64,000 nucleotides of DNA, taken from Heliopora coerulea (Eukaryota > Cnidaria > Anthozoa > Scleralcyonacea > Helioporidae). The position numbers were made by a program, and so were the translations under genes. Below the pieces are notes generated by a model. That model did no database searches and had not been told where the DNA came from. It saw only the letters and a program-made list of their open reading frames with translations. The stretch covers positions 2,859,001-2,923,000 of the forward strand of contig JASJOG010000018.1 of the NCBI GenBank assembly GCA_030142905.1, in the 5' to 3' direction. Below are positions 1-10,073 of this stretch, in pieces. The number at the start of each line of letters is the position of its first letter. The stretch's first letter is position 1.

Positions 1-1345
1 GCTTGTTTCCACTAAGCCATTCTACGACCCTGTTTATATCCTTCTCTAATATTGTCTTGATTTCAGGTATACTAGATCCAGATGAGGTTAGATTTGTGTT
101 ATCTGCATACATCCTAGTAGAGCTGTAATCAACACAATTGGGTAAATCATTGATATAAATTAAAAATAGTAATGGCCCTAGAATAGTTCCTTGTGGGATG
201 CCACAAGTAAGCTGCTCTGGGTCTGACAGTGTGCCATTTACTAGGCACATTTGAGTGCGGTTGGTTAGGTATGATTCAAGCCAGCTAATTGCTAATTGGT
301 CTAGACCAAGGTATTGCAATTTCTATAGAAGGATTGTGTGGCTTACAGTATCAAATGCTTTTTTCAGGTCTAAGAGTAGGACTCCATTTACAAGTTTGCG
401 ATCAATATTGAAGCACCATTCATTTGTTAAATCTAATAAGGCTGTTTCTGTGGAAAACGTTGATCGGAATCCGGATTGCCTGTAATTTAACAGCTTGTTC
501 TTTGTTAAATAATTTTCTAATTGTTCAAACACAAGTTTTTCAAAGATACGAGCAATAGCTCAAATCACTGATATGGGCCTGTAGTTATTGGGATCACAGC
601 GATCACCTGTTTTGAAGACTGGGGTAACTGTAGCAGTTTTCCAGTCATTGGGAAATGAGTTAGTTTCAAGTGATAAATTAAATATGCTACTAAGTGATTC
701 ATATATATATGGTGCTGCTAGTTTCAAAATTTTGTTTGGAATTTTATCAACACCCACGACTTTCCCAGTTTTAGCTGTCTTAAGCAGTTTTAGGACTTGG
801 ATAGGAAGGACTTTAGTAAAGCTGAAGGTGCAGTCAGTTTTGTTGACATATTCCTCAAAAGTCTTCCTCTGGGATATTGGTGGTATTTGAGCAGCAACTT
901 TTGGTCCAACATTAGTAAAATGTGTGTTGAAAGAATTTGCAATACCTTTGGAATCTGTAATAGTTTCTGATGGGCTTTTGTTTAGTTTGGTTATCTGAGT
1001 GCTTTTATTTCTTTTACCAATCATGTTATTCAGGACTTTCCATGTACCCTTAGAATTTCCAGAATTGTTTGCAATCTCATTTTGATAGTAGGCCTTTTTA
1101 GTCTTCCTCACCAACTGATTGACCTCATTTCGTTTATTTCTGAAAAGCAGCCAGTCAGAGGGGGAGTTAGACTAAGCAGCTTTTTTCTTTAAAAAATCTC
1201 TGGTATGTATTTCATTTTTTAGTTTTAGGTTCATCCAGGGTGATGGAATATTTCGAATCCTTTTCAGTTGACATGGGGCATGTTTGTCAAGAATGGATTG
1301 CAGTTGCAATTTCCACTCTTCCCATACGTCATTGATTTCATCAGA
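1..1345 (-). pseudogene. Reverse transcriptase (ORF2) of non-LTR element, partial and broken
   Basis: Reading the minus strand downwards from 1345: a linker ([20 protein letters not shown], then ILDKHAPCQ and RNIPSPWM), a helical stretch from 1114, then RT motifs VGVDKIPNKILK, NYRPISVI, QSGFRS, LLLDLKKAFDTVSH, GIPQGTILGPLLFLIYINDL and a degenerate catalytic box YADN where YADD is expected. Stops and frame changes occur near 1171, 560 and 323, so the gene is dead. It copies RNA into DNA at the target site in intact relatives. The C-terminal RT/thumb lies outside the window. Confidence 0.85.
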
Positions 1346-1349
1346 AATA

Positions 1350-1870
1350 TCTGGAGTTTCACATGGTCTTCTAGGTCTTCAATGGTAGCACCAGAGAAAG
1401 AGTGAGACTTCACAAGCACGGACTTTGAGAGCTTCCTTGGGTCGATGTGTTTCGTCATGGAGTCTCCTACGATCACAACTTTCCTCTTATCCTCTTGGCT
1501 ATTTCCATTAGACCTGCTGTCTGATGTCTTACGATTTGGCTGGTTAGATCTTGTTGGGCTCGATGTTCTTCTTTCGGTCCTGTTGTCCTTACTGCCAGTG
1601 CCATGTTGTTTGGTCGGTCTTGATTTTCTTCCTTTTCTGGTCACTTTAACCCATGTTTCTTCATCGTTGTTAGGGGTGTTATTGATTGGGGTTGTCACTT
1701 CATGGTCTTGACTTAGAAATTTTATGGTCGTCAACAAGCTGGTACGTTCTTCCTCGAGTTCTTTTACTCTGGATGATAGCGCTTCGCATGAAGTGCAGGC
1801 TTGGTGGGACTTTGAACTTTGGCAGCTGCGTTCAAGTATTTCCACCGTATTTCCTGCGTATTTCCTGCGT
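1350..1870 (-). pseudogene. ORF1 fragment of non-LTR element (coiled coil, basic linker, SGNH-hydrolase start)
   Basis: A Cys-containing start ([17 protein letters not shown]) leads into a predicted coiled coil. A Lys/Arg/Ser/Thr-rich linker follows, then [12 protein letters not shown], which resembles block I of SGNH/GDSL hydrolases found in ORF1 of CR1-type elements. The domain is cut after LEDHVKLQ by the internal deletion at ~1350. Upstream the frame runs into a GATA/GGAT microsatellite that would encode [12 protein letters not shown] repeats; that part is not a real protein. Function in intact relatives is RNA binding/chaperone plus an esterase-like domain. Confidence 0.65.
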
Positions 1871-1883
1871 TCAAGTATTTCCA

Positions 1884-1930
1884 ACAGACAGATAAATAGA
1901 CAGACCGATAGACAGATAGATAGACAGACC

Positions 1931-1980
<50 letters not shown>

Positions 1981-2210
1981 CAGATAGATCGACAGATAGA
2001 TTGATGGACGGATGGATATGGATATGGATAGATGGATATGGATGGATGGGTATGGAAAGGTGGATGGATATGAATAGATGGATGGATGGGATGGATGGAT
2101 GGATGGGTGGACGGACGGACGGATGGATGGATATGGATGGATGGATAGATCAGTATGGATGGATGGATGGATGGATGGATATGGATGGATATGAATCGAT
2201 CGATCGATCC
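1884..2210. repeat. Compound tetranucleotide microsatellite (GATA/GACA then GGAT)
   Basis: About 110 bases of GATA with GACA/GACC variants (1884-1995) pass into about 210 bases of GGAT/ATGGAT units. It abuts the 5' side of the truncated non-LTR ORF1. It creates long spurious open frames on both strands. Confidence 0.95.
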
Positions 2211-3056
2211 CTGAATCTTTTGTCAAATTTTTGCGGCTCAGAAAACATTGTCACACTTTGTCCATCGATTAGCATGTGAAGGGGTTTGTTTTGTAAGTCA
2301 CTTAAAAGCCCATAGAGCCTGTTTTGCCATTTCAAAATCACTGGATTGTTGCCTTGCGTTCTATATCTGATGGAACACTTCAATTCGAATGTGAAATATT
2401 ATGTAGTAACAATAAAAGTAACAGAAAGAACAGCTGCGGAAGAACAAGTGCCTTGTACGATTAAAACAGTATTAAACAATTACTAAAACAACTAATAAAG
2501 AAGAGAATAGAACTTATTCAAAAAATATAGTAAAAACATGTATAGTGTGGAAGAGAAACAGTATGGAAGAGAAGTTAGGAATTCTGAATTAAGTACAAGT
2601 AAGCTGTATTAAAGAAGGAGCTCAAAACTGAAATTTAACTGGCAGCACAGTGTAATTGTGAAATATTTGGGAGAAAGGTTTTGTAGATTTTCCTGAGTGT
2701 GAGAGAATACAGGAACGAACTTTTGTCTATTCCTATTAGAGGCAAACCACGCACGTTTTCTGAGATTTTTGTTTCAAATTGTGGGCGAGTTTGGCCAAAC
2801 TCGAATGAATTTATGAACCATAAGTCAATAGCGTCGGAATTCGGTCTTGAGACAAAAAATAAGAAGACAATCTTCCTACCCATTATGAAATTAAATTTGC
2901 GTTCGATTAATTAAATTCCAATTTGGAAAGGTATGGAAAAGTTGACGACAGTTTTTTTCCACTGCAAAGAAGTCAAATAATTTGTCAAGACAAACACGAA
3001 CATATCAATGAAAGACGTAGGGATAAAAATTGTTTTGAAAAAAAGGGGGCTTTTTC
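2211..3056. other. Intergenic, no gene recognised
   Basis: Short frames only (for example 2635-2914 on both strands), with no family motif and no splice-bounded reading frame that I can support. Confidence 0.6.
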
Positions 3057-3160
3057 CTCTCGCCCACCACGCGAAGCGCAATGCAAGGGTACTTATCTCG
3101 ACGTGCTTGGAGTCCTTTTACATGCGTGGTGACTAGGGAGAAAAATTTTCGCAGTTTTTG
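3057..3160. repeat. Dispersed GC-richer repeat, copy 1
   Basis: Contains CTCGACGTGC, GGAGTCCTTTTACA, GGTGACT and GAGAAAAATTTTCGCA. The same blocks in the same order recur at 19905-20035 and, interrupted, at 33178-33620. Non-coding, MITE-like. Confidence 0.75.
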
Positions 3161-3174
3161 AATAATTTATGTCA

Positions 3175-3175
<1 letters not shown>

Positions 3176-3209
<34 letters not shown>
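3176..3209. repeat. (AT)n microsatellite
   Basis: About 17 uninterrupted AT units directly before GGTATATATTC, where dispersed repeat copy 1 begins. Confidence 0.95.
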
Positions 3210-3211
<2 letters not shown>

Positions 3212-4680
3212 TATATATTCAAGGATTTCGGTCACTCAAGTATGCCGTGTGCAAGCTCGGGGACTGGTATGTTGTTGACCAAACCTTACTTAGGTTACTT
3301 AAGTCCGTATTGAAGCAAATCGATGTGGTCTCGTTCTTTTTTCCCTTGTGTGGATTTCTAGCAAGTTGCTTACATTATTTGAACACTGAAGCCAGTAAAT
3401 GATTTAAGACCGGCAGACGAAATGGCTTTCTTGGTGCTTGCGACCGGTTTCACTTTTGCAGGACATCTTAGTTACTGGACAATTTATAACTTGAAAAGAC
3501 AGTTCTAAAACTCAGCTCTTTAGAACATGTAATAGCCAACTGTTCACATTCTGTAGCAACGATTTGACTTGGCTCTTTCTCATCAATATGAACGAAAGAC
3601 GTTACGGAAACTCGCTTATTGCCAGGACATTTGCTAAGCGACTGAGCGTAAACGACATTCTTCGCTGACGTTGAAACGATGTTGATTTGTATAAATCGAG
3701 ACTTTTCACGTTCTAGAACTCACTTTATAGCTGGTCTAGACAATCACAAGTACGTCTGAATGGAGTAGCTTTCAAATGCAAGTGTTTGCGAACGGAATAG
3801 TTTTGAGCAGCTTTCAATAGTGGCTTTCCAACTTTATTCTTCCCTAAGGGAGACTTCTTGGTTCAATTATTATCGCCTGGATTTTGCTGGTGTTTAATGG
3901 CAAAGCAGAATGCAGATTCTGGTTCATTAGGGCGATGGCTTTCGAATATTTTGTAATACTTATCCGATTAGCGTTCATGGTCAGTTGTTCAGGAAGTGGG
4001 ATAAAACAGTCAGCGTTCTGAAGACTTGACCTGAGCTGACAGTCTTCGGATCCTCTCACCGCTTTCCACACAAGGATTTCATTGCCTTTTTCAGGATCGT
4101 TTTCCCTGTGAAATGTCGCTCCACTGAAATCATTGGAATCTATTTATGGCTTGTAAACAAGAATGAAAGTCAAGCAGCCACCAGGAATCTCGCTGAAAAG
4201 CTACTTATCGTTGTAGATCATACAATCCTTTCGCCAAAATGTTGTCCGCTTAAGTCTTTCTCACTTCTCGGATGCTTTGTGAATGATTACCTTCACCATG
4301 TTCGACCAGTAATGCTTTCATCAGGATTTTAACACCTCTCAGGAAACTTTAAAACCGACTTCTTTCAGTAAATTCACCGTTGAACCCTTTGTGTTGAGGT
4401 GCCGCTGAACGCTTCGTTGAAAATACATAATAGTTAAAGGTTTGTACGCTATGCCACTTTTCTCTTTTACCAAAGTACTACAGTGGGAAAAAGTACGTAT
4501 TTTACTTCTCTTTACTCGTTCTTCTATCGACAGAACTTGCACAAGGTTTGCTTGTCGCATTTTGTTTTATGTTTTGTATTTTCCGATTTCTGGTTAGCAA
4601 TAAAAATACAGACCTCTTTCATGTTTTCTTTGTTTATTTCGTCGGTTTCGTAATTCGTTTCATCTTCGCTACCAAAGTCA
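3210..4680. repeat. Long dispersed repeat of unknown class, copy 1
   Basis: It aligns by eye along its length with 24487-26335 (shared GACTGGTATGTTGTTGACCA, CATTGCCTTTTTCAGGATCG, ATTTCGTCGGTTTCGTAATT and many others). The minus-strand frames conserved between copies (ending EQLTMNA, ISxTKYSxAI) match no family I know. The unit may be a degenerate coding element or a long non-autonomous one. Similarity stops near 4675 and 26335, which marks one boundary. Confidence 0.7.
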
Positions 4681-5839
4681 AATACCTCCGGATGAATATT
4701 TAGCATAAATCTTCATCATAGCACTTCTACTAGAAATTTGTACTTAACTTGAAGACAATGTAGGATTTATCAGTTTTTTTAATATAAAAAATATCAAAAA
4801 ATTTTTTTCAATCATAAGCTATCCGTAATGCTGGTATCCGACCGGTAACCTATGAGAATGCTCCACTTTTAAGGCGGAAAGTGTTGCCATCTACTAGAGT
4901 GTCTTTCTTCAAAGTGAAAAAAAGTTGTAAATTTCATCCAAAAACGACGCGAAATAGATCAAGATCGCAACTAATGCAGGGTCTTGATACGAACATCCAT
5001 TGTTTTGCAGTAGAATTGTCAGGATGGATCCCATTTGTAAAACCGTTATAGGTTATTCTCACGAAACGTTTTGTTATAATAAAACAGTCAAAATAAACGT
5101 AAATATGACGACGAACCAGTTTAAATACAAAACAATTTCCAGTTTGGGTTGTTAATATTCGTGTCCAAATGTTGTTTTTTTCTTATATTGTGTACTCTCT
5201 TCCAATTATAGTAAGGGGGATTTGTCTTTTTGACAATTTTGAAAAATTAATTATCAATGTTACTTGGACTCTCGAGAGGTATAGGGGTTGTTGCGTGCAC
5301 GTATTTCAAGTATTAAAAAGAGCAAGATAAAGCCAAACAAGTCATATCCCTGGAAAGTGAATTTCCATACTAAATGAAAATATTATATTCAGTTCTTTTT
5401 TCTTTTGCCTTTTTAAATTATATTTTTTTTTATTTTTTTAGGAAGAAAAACTTAGGTCTGAAGACAGTTTGTTGGAAGAAATCAGGAGACTTGAACTCAG
5501 CTAACTTTTACCAAGTTATGCTTAACATTTCTATAATGAATACGAATTAGGTTTCGAAGTGTTTTTCCTATTTCTCCTTTTTATAAATACCCCACCGGTT
5601 ACATGAAACGTGCCCATGTACTATTATGCATAAGATATCTTTACAACTGGAAAAAAAATGGAAATAAATTGTGAACTATAAAAAGCTGCTATATATTTCC
5701 AATCTGGAATGCACATCATGAGAGGAATGAAAATACAAAAGTAGTCTTTTGGTCACTTTTTCTAACTCTCGTCTTGACTGAACTTTTTTAAAGGTTAATT
5801 TGGGTAGTAAGGTTAATCAGGAAATTTTCTTTTCATGTT
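4681..5839. other. AT-rich intergenic stretch, no gene recognised
   Basis: No coding motif or inverted repeat that I can support. Confidence 0.55.
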
Positions 5840-6090
5840 ACCCTGAGGATGATTCTGAAATAGAATCGAAACACAGCATATCTTAACGGACAAGCGTTAA
5901 GTCGTCACGAGAATATCTCGTGCACTTTAATAAATGGATTAACGAGCATACTGCTTCCAGTTGACTTGGTTGCTCAATCGGTAAAACTGCGGTCCGGATA
6001 CCCGAAGATTCTAGTTCGAATCCTGCTCAAACCAACTTTTCTAGTTGATTTAGCAGTATAGGTTAATCATGAAATTTTCTCTTCAAACTT
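5840..6090 (+). repeat. PLE-type terminal repeat with tRNA-like segment
   Basis: It shares CCCTGAGGATGATTCTGAAA, a GATATCTCGTGCACTT-like block (here GAATATCTCGTGCACTT) and a tRNA-like segment followed by GGTTAATYRTGAA with 48515-48765. There these blocks lie between the RT and GIY-YIG parts of a Penelope-like element. Probably a solo or strongly truncated PLE terminus. The tRNA-like part is ~5960-6036 (TGCTCAATCGGTAAA as a box-A-like block, GTTCGAATCC as box B). Confidence 0.6.
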
Positions 6091-7374
6091 ACTAAAATAA
6101 TGGAAAAGGATTTTCGTTTTCGGCTTTAAATAACGAAAAGCACCCAAACACTTTTGCTCGAGATTTTGAGATTGTTTTTGTCATCAGTTAAAATTTGCAA
6201 GTAATTGTCACAAATGCAATACTAATGTAAACAAATAACAAATCATTAATTTTAACTCTTCATTGGATCGCACTCACCCATTTTTATTAGACTGGAAAAA
6301 AATTCGAAACTGTTTACTGATCAAAGAGAAAGCTCTGGTGGCGAATGTTATGAACGGCGTACTACAAAAGTTTGAAGTGATGCTGGAATGACTTACTGTT
6401 CTGAACCGATTCAATGCCAATGATTCAATATTTAAGTAGTCTTGTTGCGAGACACGTTGAGTTACGAACAGAAGTGGTAAGTAGCTTGAGGGAGATAAGA
6501 AAGTAAGGCTGCAAAAAGTGAATTGCGTCGTCATTGTCTAGTTTGTAATTCACGCTTGTAACCGAATCCATTGAACTTGTAAATGATAACAGGGTTACAG
6601 TCATGTATCGTGAAGTCGTCGTTACCGCCTAGAGTCCTTACTAAGTATCAATGTTTTGGATTTATTATAAAATTATTGTACCATTCCTCTCGTCACGTAA
6701 GACCTCATATAACTGCAAGCGCGTAGTGATGTTAAATTACTTAGGCCAATTATGTAAATTACTTTCCGAAGATGTTACACTTCACTAAATATCATGACTT
6801 CGTTACCATATGTCCGACTCACTGGGGCTCAATAACATTTTATGCTGGGCTGTAATCTCTACTTTTAAGCTACGCTTACCTGCATGGTCAATCCACCCCT
6901 AACGTTCTATAAAAGAAAAGCTGCATGCATTTGTGTTAAAAATTGTTATGGACCACCTGCTGCACTCATATGCAGATTTTTTAGTCTGTTGAACGTTGAA
7001 ACTTGGAAAATGTTGTTTTACATATCATTTCAAGGTCAAAAAATTCGGTTTTGGATTTAGTAAATCCGTTGAAATAGGTACTCAGAAATGTGGGTGGTTG
7101 AGTGTCACTTGACGCTTAACTATATTCCAAAATGGACTTGTGAATCAAACAATATATTGCTGGCTCATATTATTTTACATGTGTTAAACCTATATATTAT
7201 CAAAGAAATGTATTATGATTCTTAATGCTTTATTTAGTTGTAGATGCATGCGAGAAGTTGGGACAGCTAGAAAAAAGCTTAAGAGTTTGTTTAACCGATG
7301 GCCGTCGACAACGGTAGATTTTTGAATGTCCGTGCAACTTCCCGAGTGCATCCATAACTCATTGGAGCGCGTTC
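6091..7374. other. Intergenic, no gene recognised
   Basis: AT-rich, with only short random frames on both strands. Confidence 0.55.
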
Positions 7375-7870
7375 TCTTTCGTTTCGAAATTATTTGAGAA
7401 GCTAGTAAATAGGCAGCTGAAGACACTTCTAACTCAAAATAATGTTCTTGTACATTGCCAATATGAATTTCGTAGAGGCCACTCCACTGCCGCATCCTTA
7501 ATGAACACAGCAGATACTTGGTTAATATTCTTGACTTAAAAAACGAATTTGACACTGTTGACCATGACCAGACGAACCATTAAAACCTGATACCTTATTA
7601 GAGGTATCAGGTTTTAATGGTTCGTCTCGTATCTTAGTGACCGTGGTCAAGTCTATCAAGCATGCAGGAAAAACCATCGTCTCTGAAGAATTTTTAAAAA
7701 AAGGATTTCCCCAAGGGTCAAATCTCGGTTTTTTGTTATATCCGATTTACGTAAATGACCTGCTGAACTCCCTAAACAAATTCTTCCTCTACTATTTGCT
7801 GATGATACTGTATGTATTAACCGCAATAGTGTTCCAGCACATTGTATTATTCGGAAATTTCCATAGTATA
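7375..7870 (+). pseudogene. Non-LTR reverse transcriptase remnant
   Basis: The plus strand reads FVSKLFEKLVNRQL, CQYEFRRGHSTAASL and a damaged FDTVDH block. After a hairpin (7570-7627) follow WFVSYLSDRGQVY and GFPQGSNLGFLLYPIYVNDL, then a decayed metal-binding box near 7800 (LLMIL where FADD-like residues belong). The order matches RT blocks of Jockey/CR1-type elements. Frame changes and the hairpin break the gene. No 5' or 3' element ends are recognisable. Confidence 0.75.
7570..7627. repeat. Perfect 25-bp inverted repeat with 8-nt loop
   Basis: Arms 7570-7594 and 7603-7627 are exact reverse complements around TTATTAGA. The right arm reads as native RT coding sequence (WFVSYLSD follows); the left arm replaces RT sequence expected after FDTVDHD. 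Confidence 0.95.
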
Positions 7871-8349
7871 TAATTTTCCTTAATTTTCTGTAGAATCAGC
7901 TCAAGATTTTCCCGCCAAAACTTACCAATCTGAAGTAAAAAGCGTTGTGGACTGGTCGATCCTCCTTTTTCCTTACGTAAGCCAAGACTTCGGACCATTT
8001 TAAAAGTGAGTTCAGAAACTCGAAGCAGCTTTGTCACACCTGTGTTATTGTGTCACAGTTCAAAAGATCCAGAACATCTCCATAAAACAACCTCATACGG
8101 ACGTTGGTTGTCCATTTGCTGACGTTGAGGAACATGGGAAAAACTAGAGGGTGAAATTCTCACACCAGAACTTCCCTTCACATGAAGATATAAAGAAGCA
8201 GATTACAGAAGCAGATTCAGACAAAATTTGAAGGGTAAACACTAGGGCCCGGGGCACTTCTTGTTCGGTGGGCCCCCTATGCACGACAAATCACCAAATG
8301 TGCACGTCAAAGTTCTTTTATTGCAGGTAATTGGAACTGTCAAGTTATA
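7871..8349. other. Intergenic; GC-rich tract at 8243-8280
   Basis: No gene recognised. The tract GGGCCCGGGGCAC resembles 9958-9990 (AGGCCCGGGGCAATTGCCCC), so these may be pieces of one small repeat flanking the Tc1 element. Confidence 0.45.
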
Positions 8350-9769
8350 CAGGGGGTTGCCAAAAAAAAGGAGCCCCCATGTGAAAGAGGGTTTTTCTGA
8401 TATCAAAAGTCCGAAGGTTTTAAAAAAATCTGAAGCTCCTTTGCCTTGGAACATTCAGAAGTGGAGTAAGGTATCAGTGTGAAAAAGCTCTCCCACAATT
8501 GTTGTGCACGATTTCAGTATTTAGATAGTTAGGCGAAACTTTTGTCAGTTCGCTTTAAATCATTGTGGAAGATGGCGTCTAAGAAGCAACAACGCGAAGA
8601 AAAGGCAAAGAAGAAGTTTGCAAGGAATCAACAGATTTTGGGTTCCCGTCGTGCTGGTCGGAGTGCTCTGAAAGGGTAAGAAGAATATGAACTCAGTTAT
8701 TCATGGGCAAAAAAGCTTTGCAAGTGTTTGAAGGAAGGAGATAGCGGGAAGAGAAATCCTGGCTCTGGAAGACCACGAAAGACAACAGTTCGAGAAGATC
8801 GTTTTTTAATCAGAGAAGCTGTGACAGTTCGTGATCCCTCCGAAGTCTGCCCAAGCACGGCTGATCGCTCAGAGTCACTAAAAGAGTGCACATCAATGGA
8901 AATATCACGTCGTATAGTACAGCGTCGCCTCCATGAACGCAATTTTAAGAAATGCCCCAAAACCAAAAAACCTAATGTAAGCAGTGTAAATTGGCGTAAG
9001 CGTGTAAACGTTGCGAAGCGTTATCGTGCCTGGACAGTGGACGAATGGAAAAAGGTAGTCTGGTCTGATGAATCACCATTTATCTTACGCTATCAAAATC
9101 GTAGTTATGTCTGGCGTCGTCCTACCGAAAAGTTCTCACCTCGATCTCTGCAAGGAACTTTAAATCACCAGAAAAAAATTATGGTACGGGAATGTTTCTC
9201 TTGGCATGGAGTTGGAGCTCTTCATCAGATAAAAGAAACCTTAACCAAGAAAAAATATCGTCAAATTTGGACTAGTCAAATGCGACCTTCAGCCCGACGA
9301 CTTCATGGAGAAAACTTCATTTTTCAGCACGACAATGATCCAAAACACACATCACATGTCGTGAAAAACTGTCTTAGGAACCAAAGCATTGAAGTTCTTT
9401 CTTGGCCACCACAAAGCCCAAACTTAAACCCAATTGAAAATCTCTGGGCCAAGATTAATAGGAAACTGAAGAAACGTTCCTGCCAAAGTGAGGAACAATT
9501 GTTCTACAGTTTAAAGCATAAATGGGCGAATATCAGCAATGATTACCTTAAAAATCTTGTAGAAAGCATGCCAAATTGCTGCCGAAAAGTTATTAAAAGT
9601 CGTGGATATCCTATTGACTATTAAATGTTTCGTGCTTGGGACAATCCTAAAAACGTTTAATAAACCTTGAGTGTTTGTAAGATCTCTTTCTAATCAAATA
9701 AAAAGAATTATGACACTTTGTCGATTTCGTTTTGTTAAGGGAGGGCTCTTTTTTTTTGGCAACCCCCTG
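8350..9769 (+). mobile_element. Tc1/mariner-type DNA transposon (1420 bp)
   Basis: Terminal inverted repeats begin CAGGGGGTTGCCAAAAAAAA (left) and end with its complement (right). TA target duplications lie at 8348-8349 and 9770-9771. One transposase gene is inside. Ends and duplication are intact; the gene has one nonsense codon. Confidence 0.95.
8572..9624 (+). pseudogene. Tc1-type transposase (DD34E) with one premature stop
   Basis: The likely start is ATG 8572 (MASKKQQREEKAKKKFARN), in frame with the long frame from 8728. One TAA at 8677-8679 (codon 36) interrupts about 350 codons. The N-terminal helix-turn-helix half has a GRPRKT hook (GSGRPRKTT). Catalytic residues counted from the Met at 8728 are D114 (VWSDES), D202 (HDNDPKH) and E237 (PNLNPIENLW), with 34 residues between D202 and E237. 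The usually conserved MVWGCFSW block reads MVRECFSW, a likely second defect. In intact relatives it cuts and pastes at TA. Length is normal for Tc1. Confidence 0.93.
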
Positions 9770-9771
9770 TA

Positions 9772-10073
9772 CATACATAAAGATATTAAATGTGTTATAC
9801 ATCTGAAGTAAAAACATGTATACATGTAAATTCTTCAGCACCCCTACTGGCTAGTGACCGACAAAGTCACTTCTACTTGGGACATTACAGTCCCGTCAGT
9901 AAACTAAGGGTTAATAAAAGAAATTAATTTTTTAATCATTAAATTTTTGCATAGAGGGAGGCCCGGGGCAATTGCCCCTTTTGCCCCCTTATAAATCCGG
10001 CACAACCTATTGGGAACAGGGAGTAGTGTGGAGCAGAAACCTTTTTGGCACATCTCCCATGCCATAGTACATA
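9772..10073. other. Spacer between two Tc1-type elements
   Basis: Contains GC-rich GCCCGGGGCAATTGCCCC (9962-9979) and no gene. Confidence 0.6.

Larger units (their letters stand above)
1..1880 (-). mobile_element. Non-LTR retrotransposon (CR1/L2-Jockey-like), internally deleted, cut by window edge
   Basis: On the minus strand a piece of ORF1 (coiled coil plus SGNH-type start) runs directly into the ORF2 linker and reverse transcriptase. The apurinic-type endonuclease expected between them is missing. The reading frame changes near 1350, at the apparent deletion join. The RT continues past base 1, so the 3' end is outside the window. Family placement rests on the RT motifs and the SGNH-type ORF1, which is known from CR1/L2-group elements; a Jockey-group assignment is also possible. 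Confidence 0.8.

Noticed and set aside
1880..2226. Long open frames encoding YLSIYLSI- and [12 protein letters not shown] repeats
   Set aside because: They are translations of GATA/GGAT microsatellite DNA, open on both strands.
5846..5880. Hammerhead-like CTGAGGA...GAAAC in the PLE terminus
   Set aside because: Stem II GATTCT/AGAATC is perfect, but no GTC cleavage triplet or complementary stem I follows.
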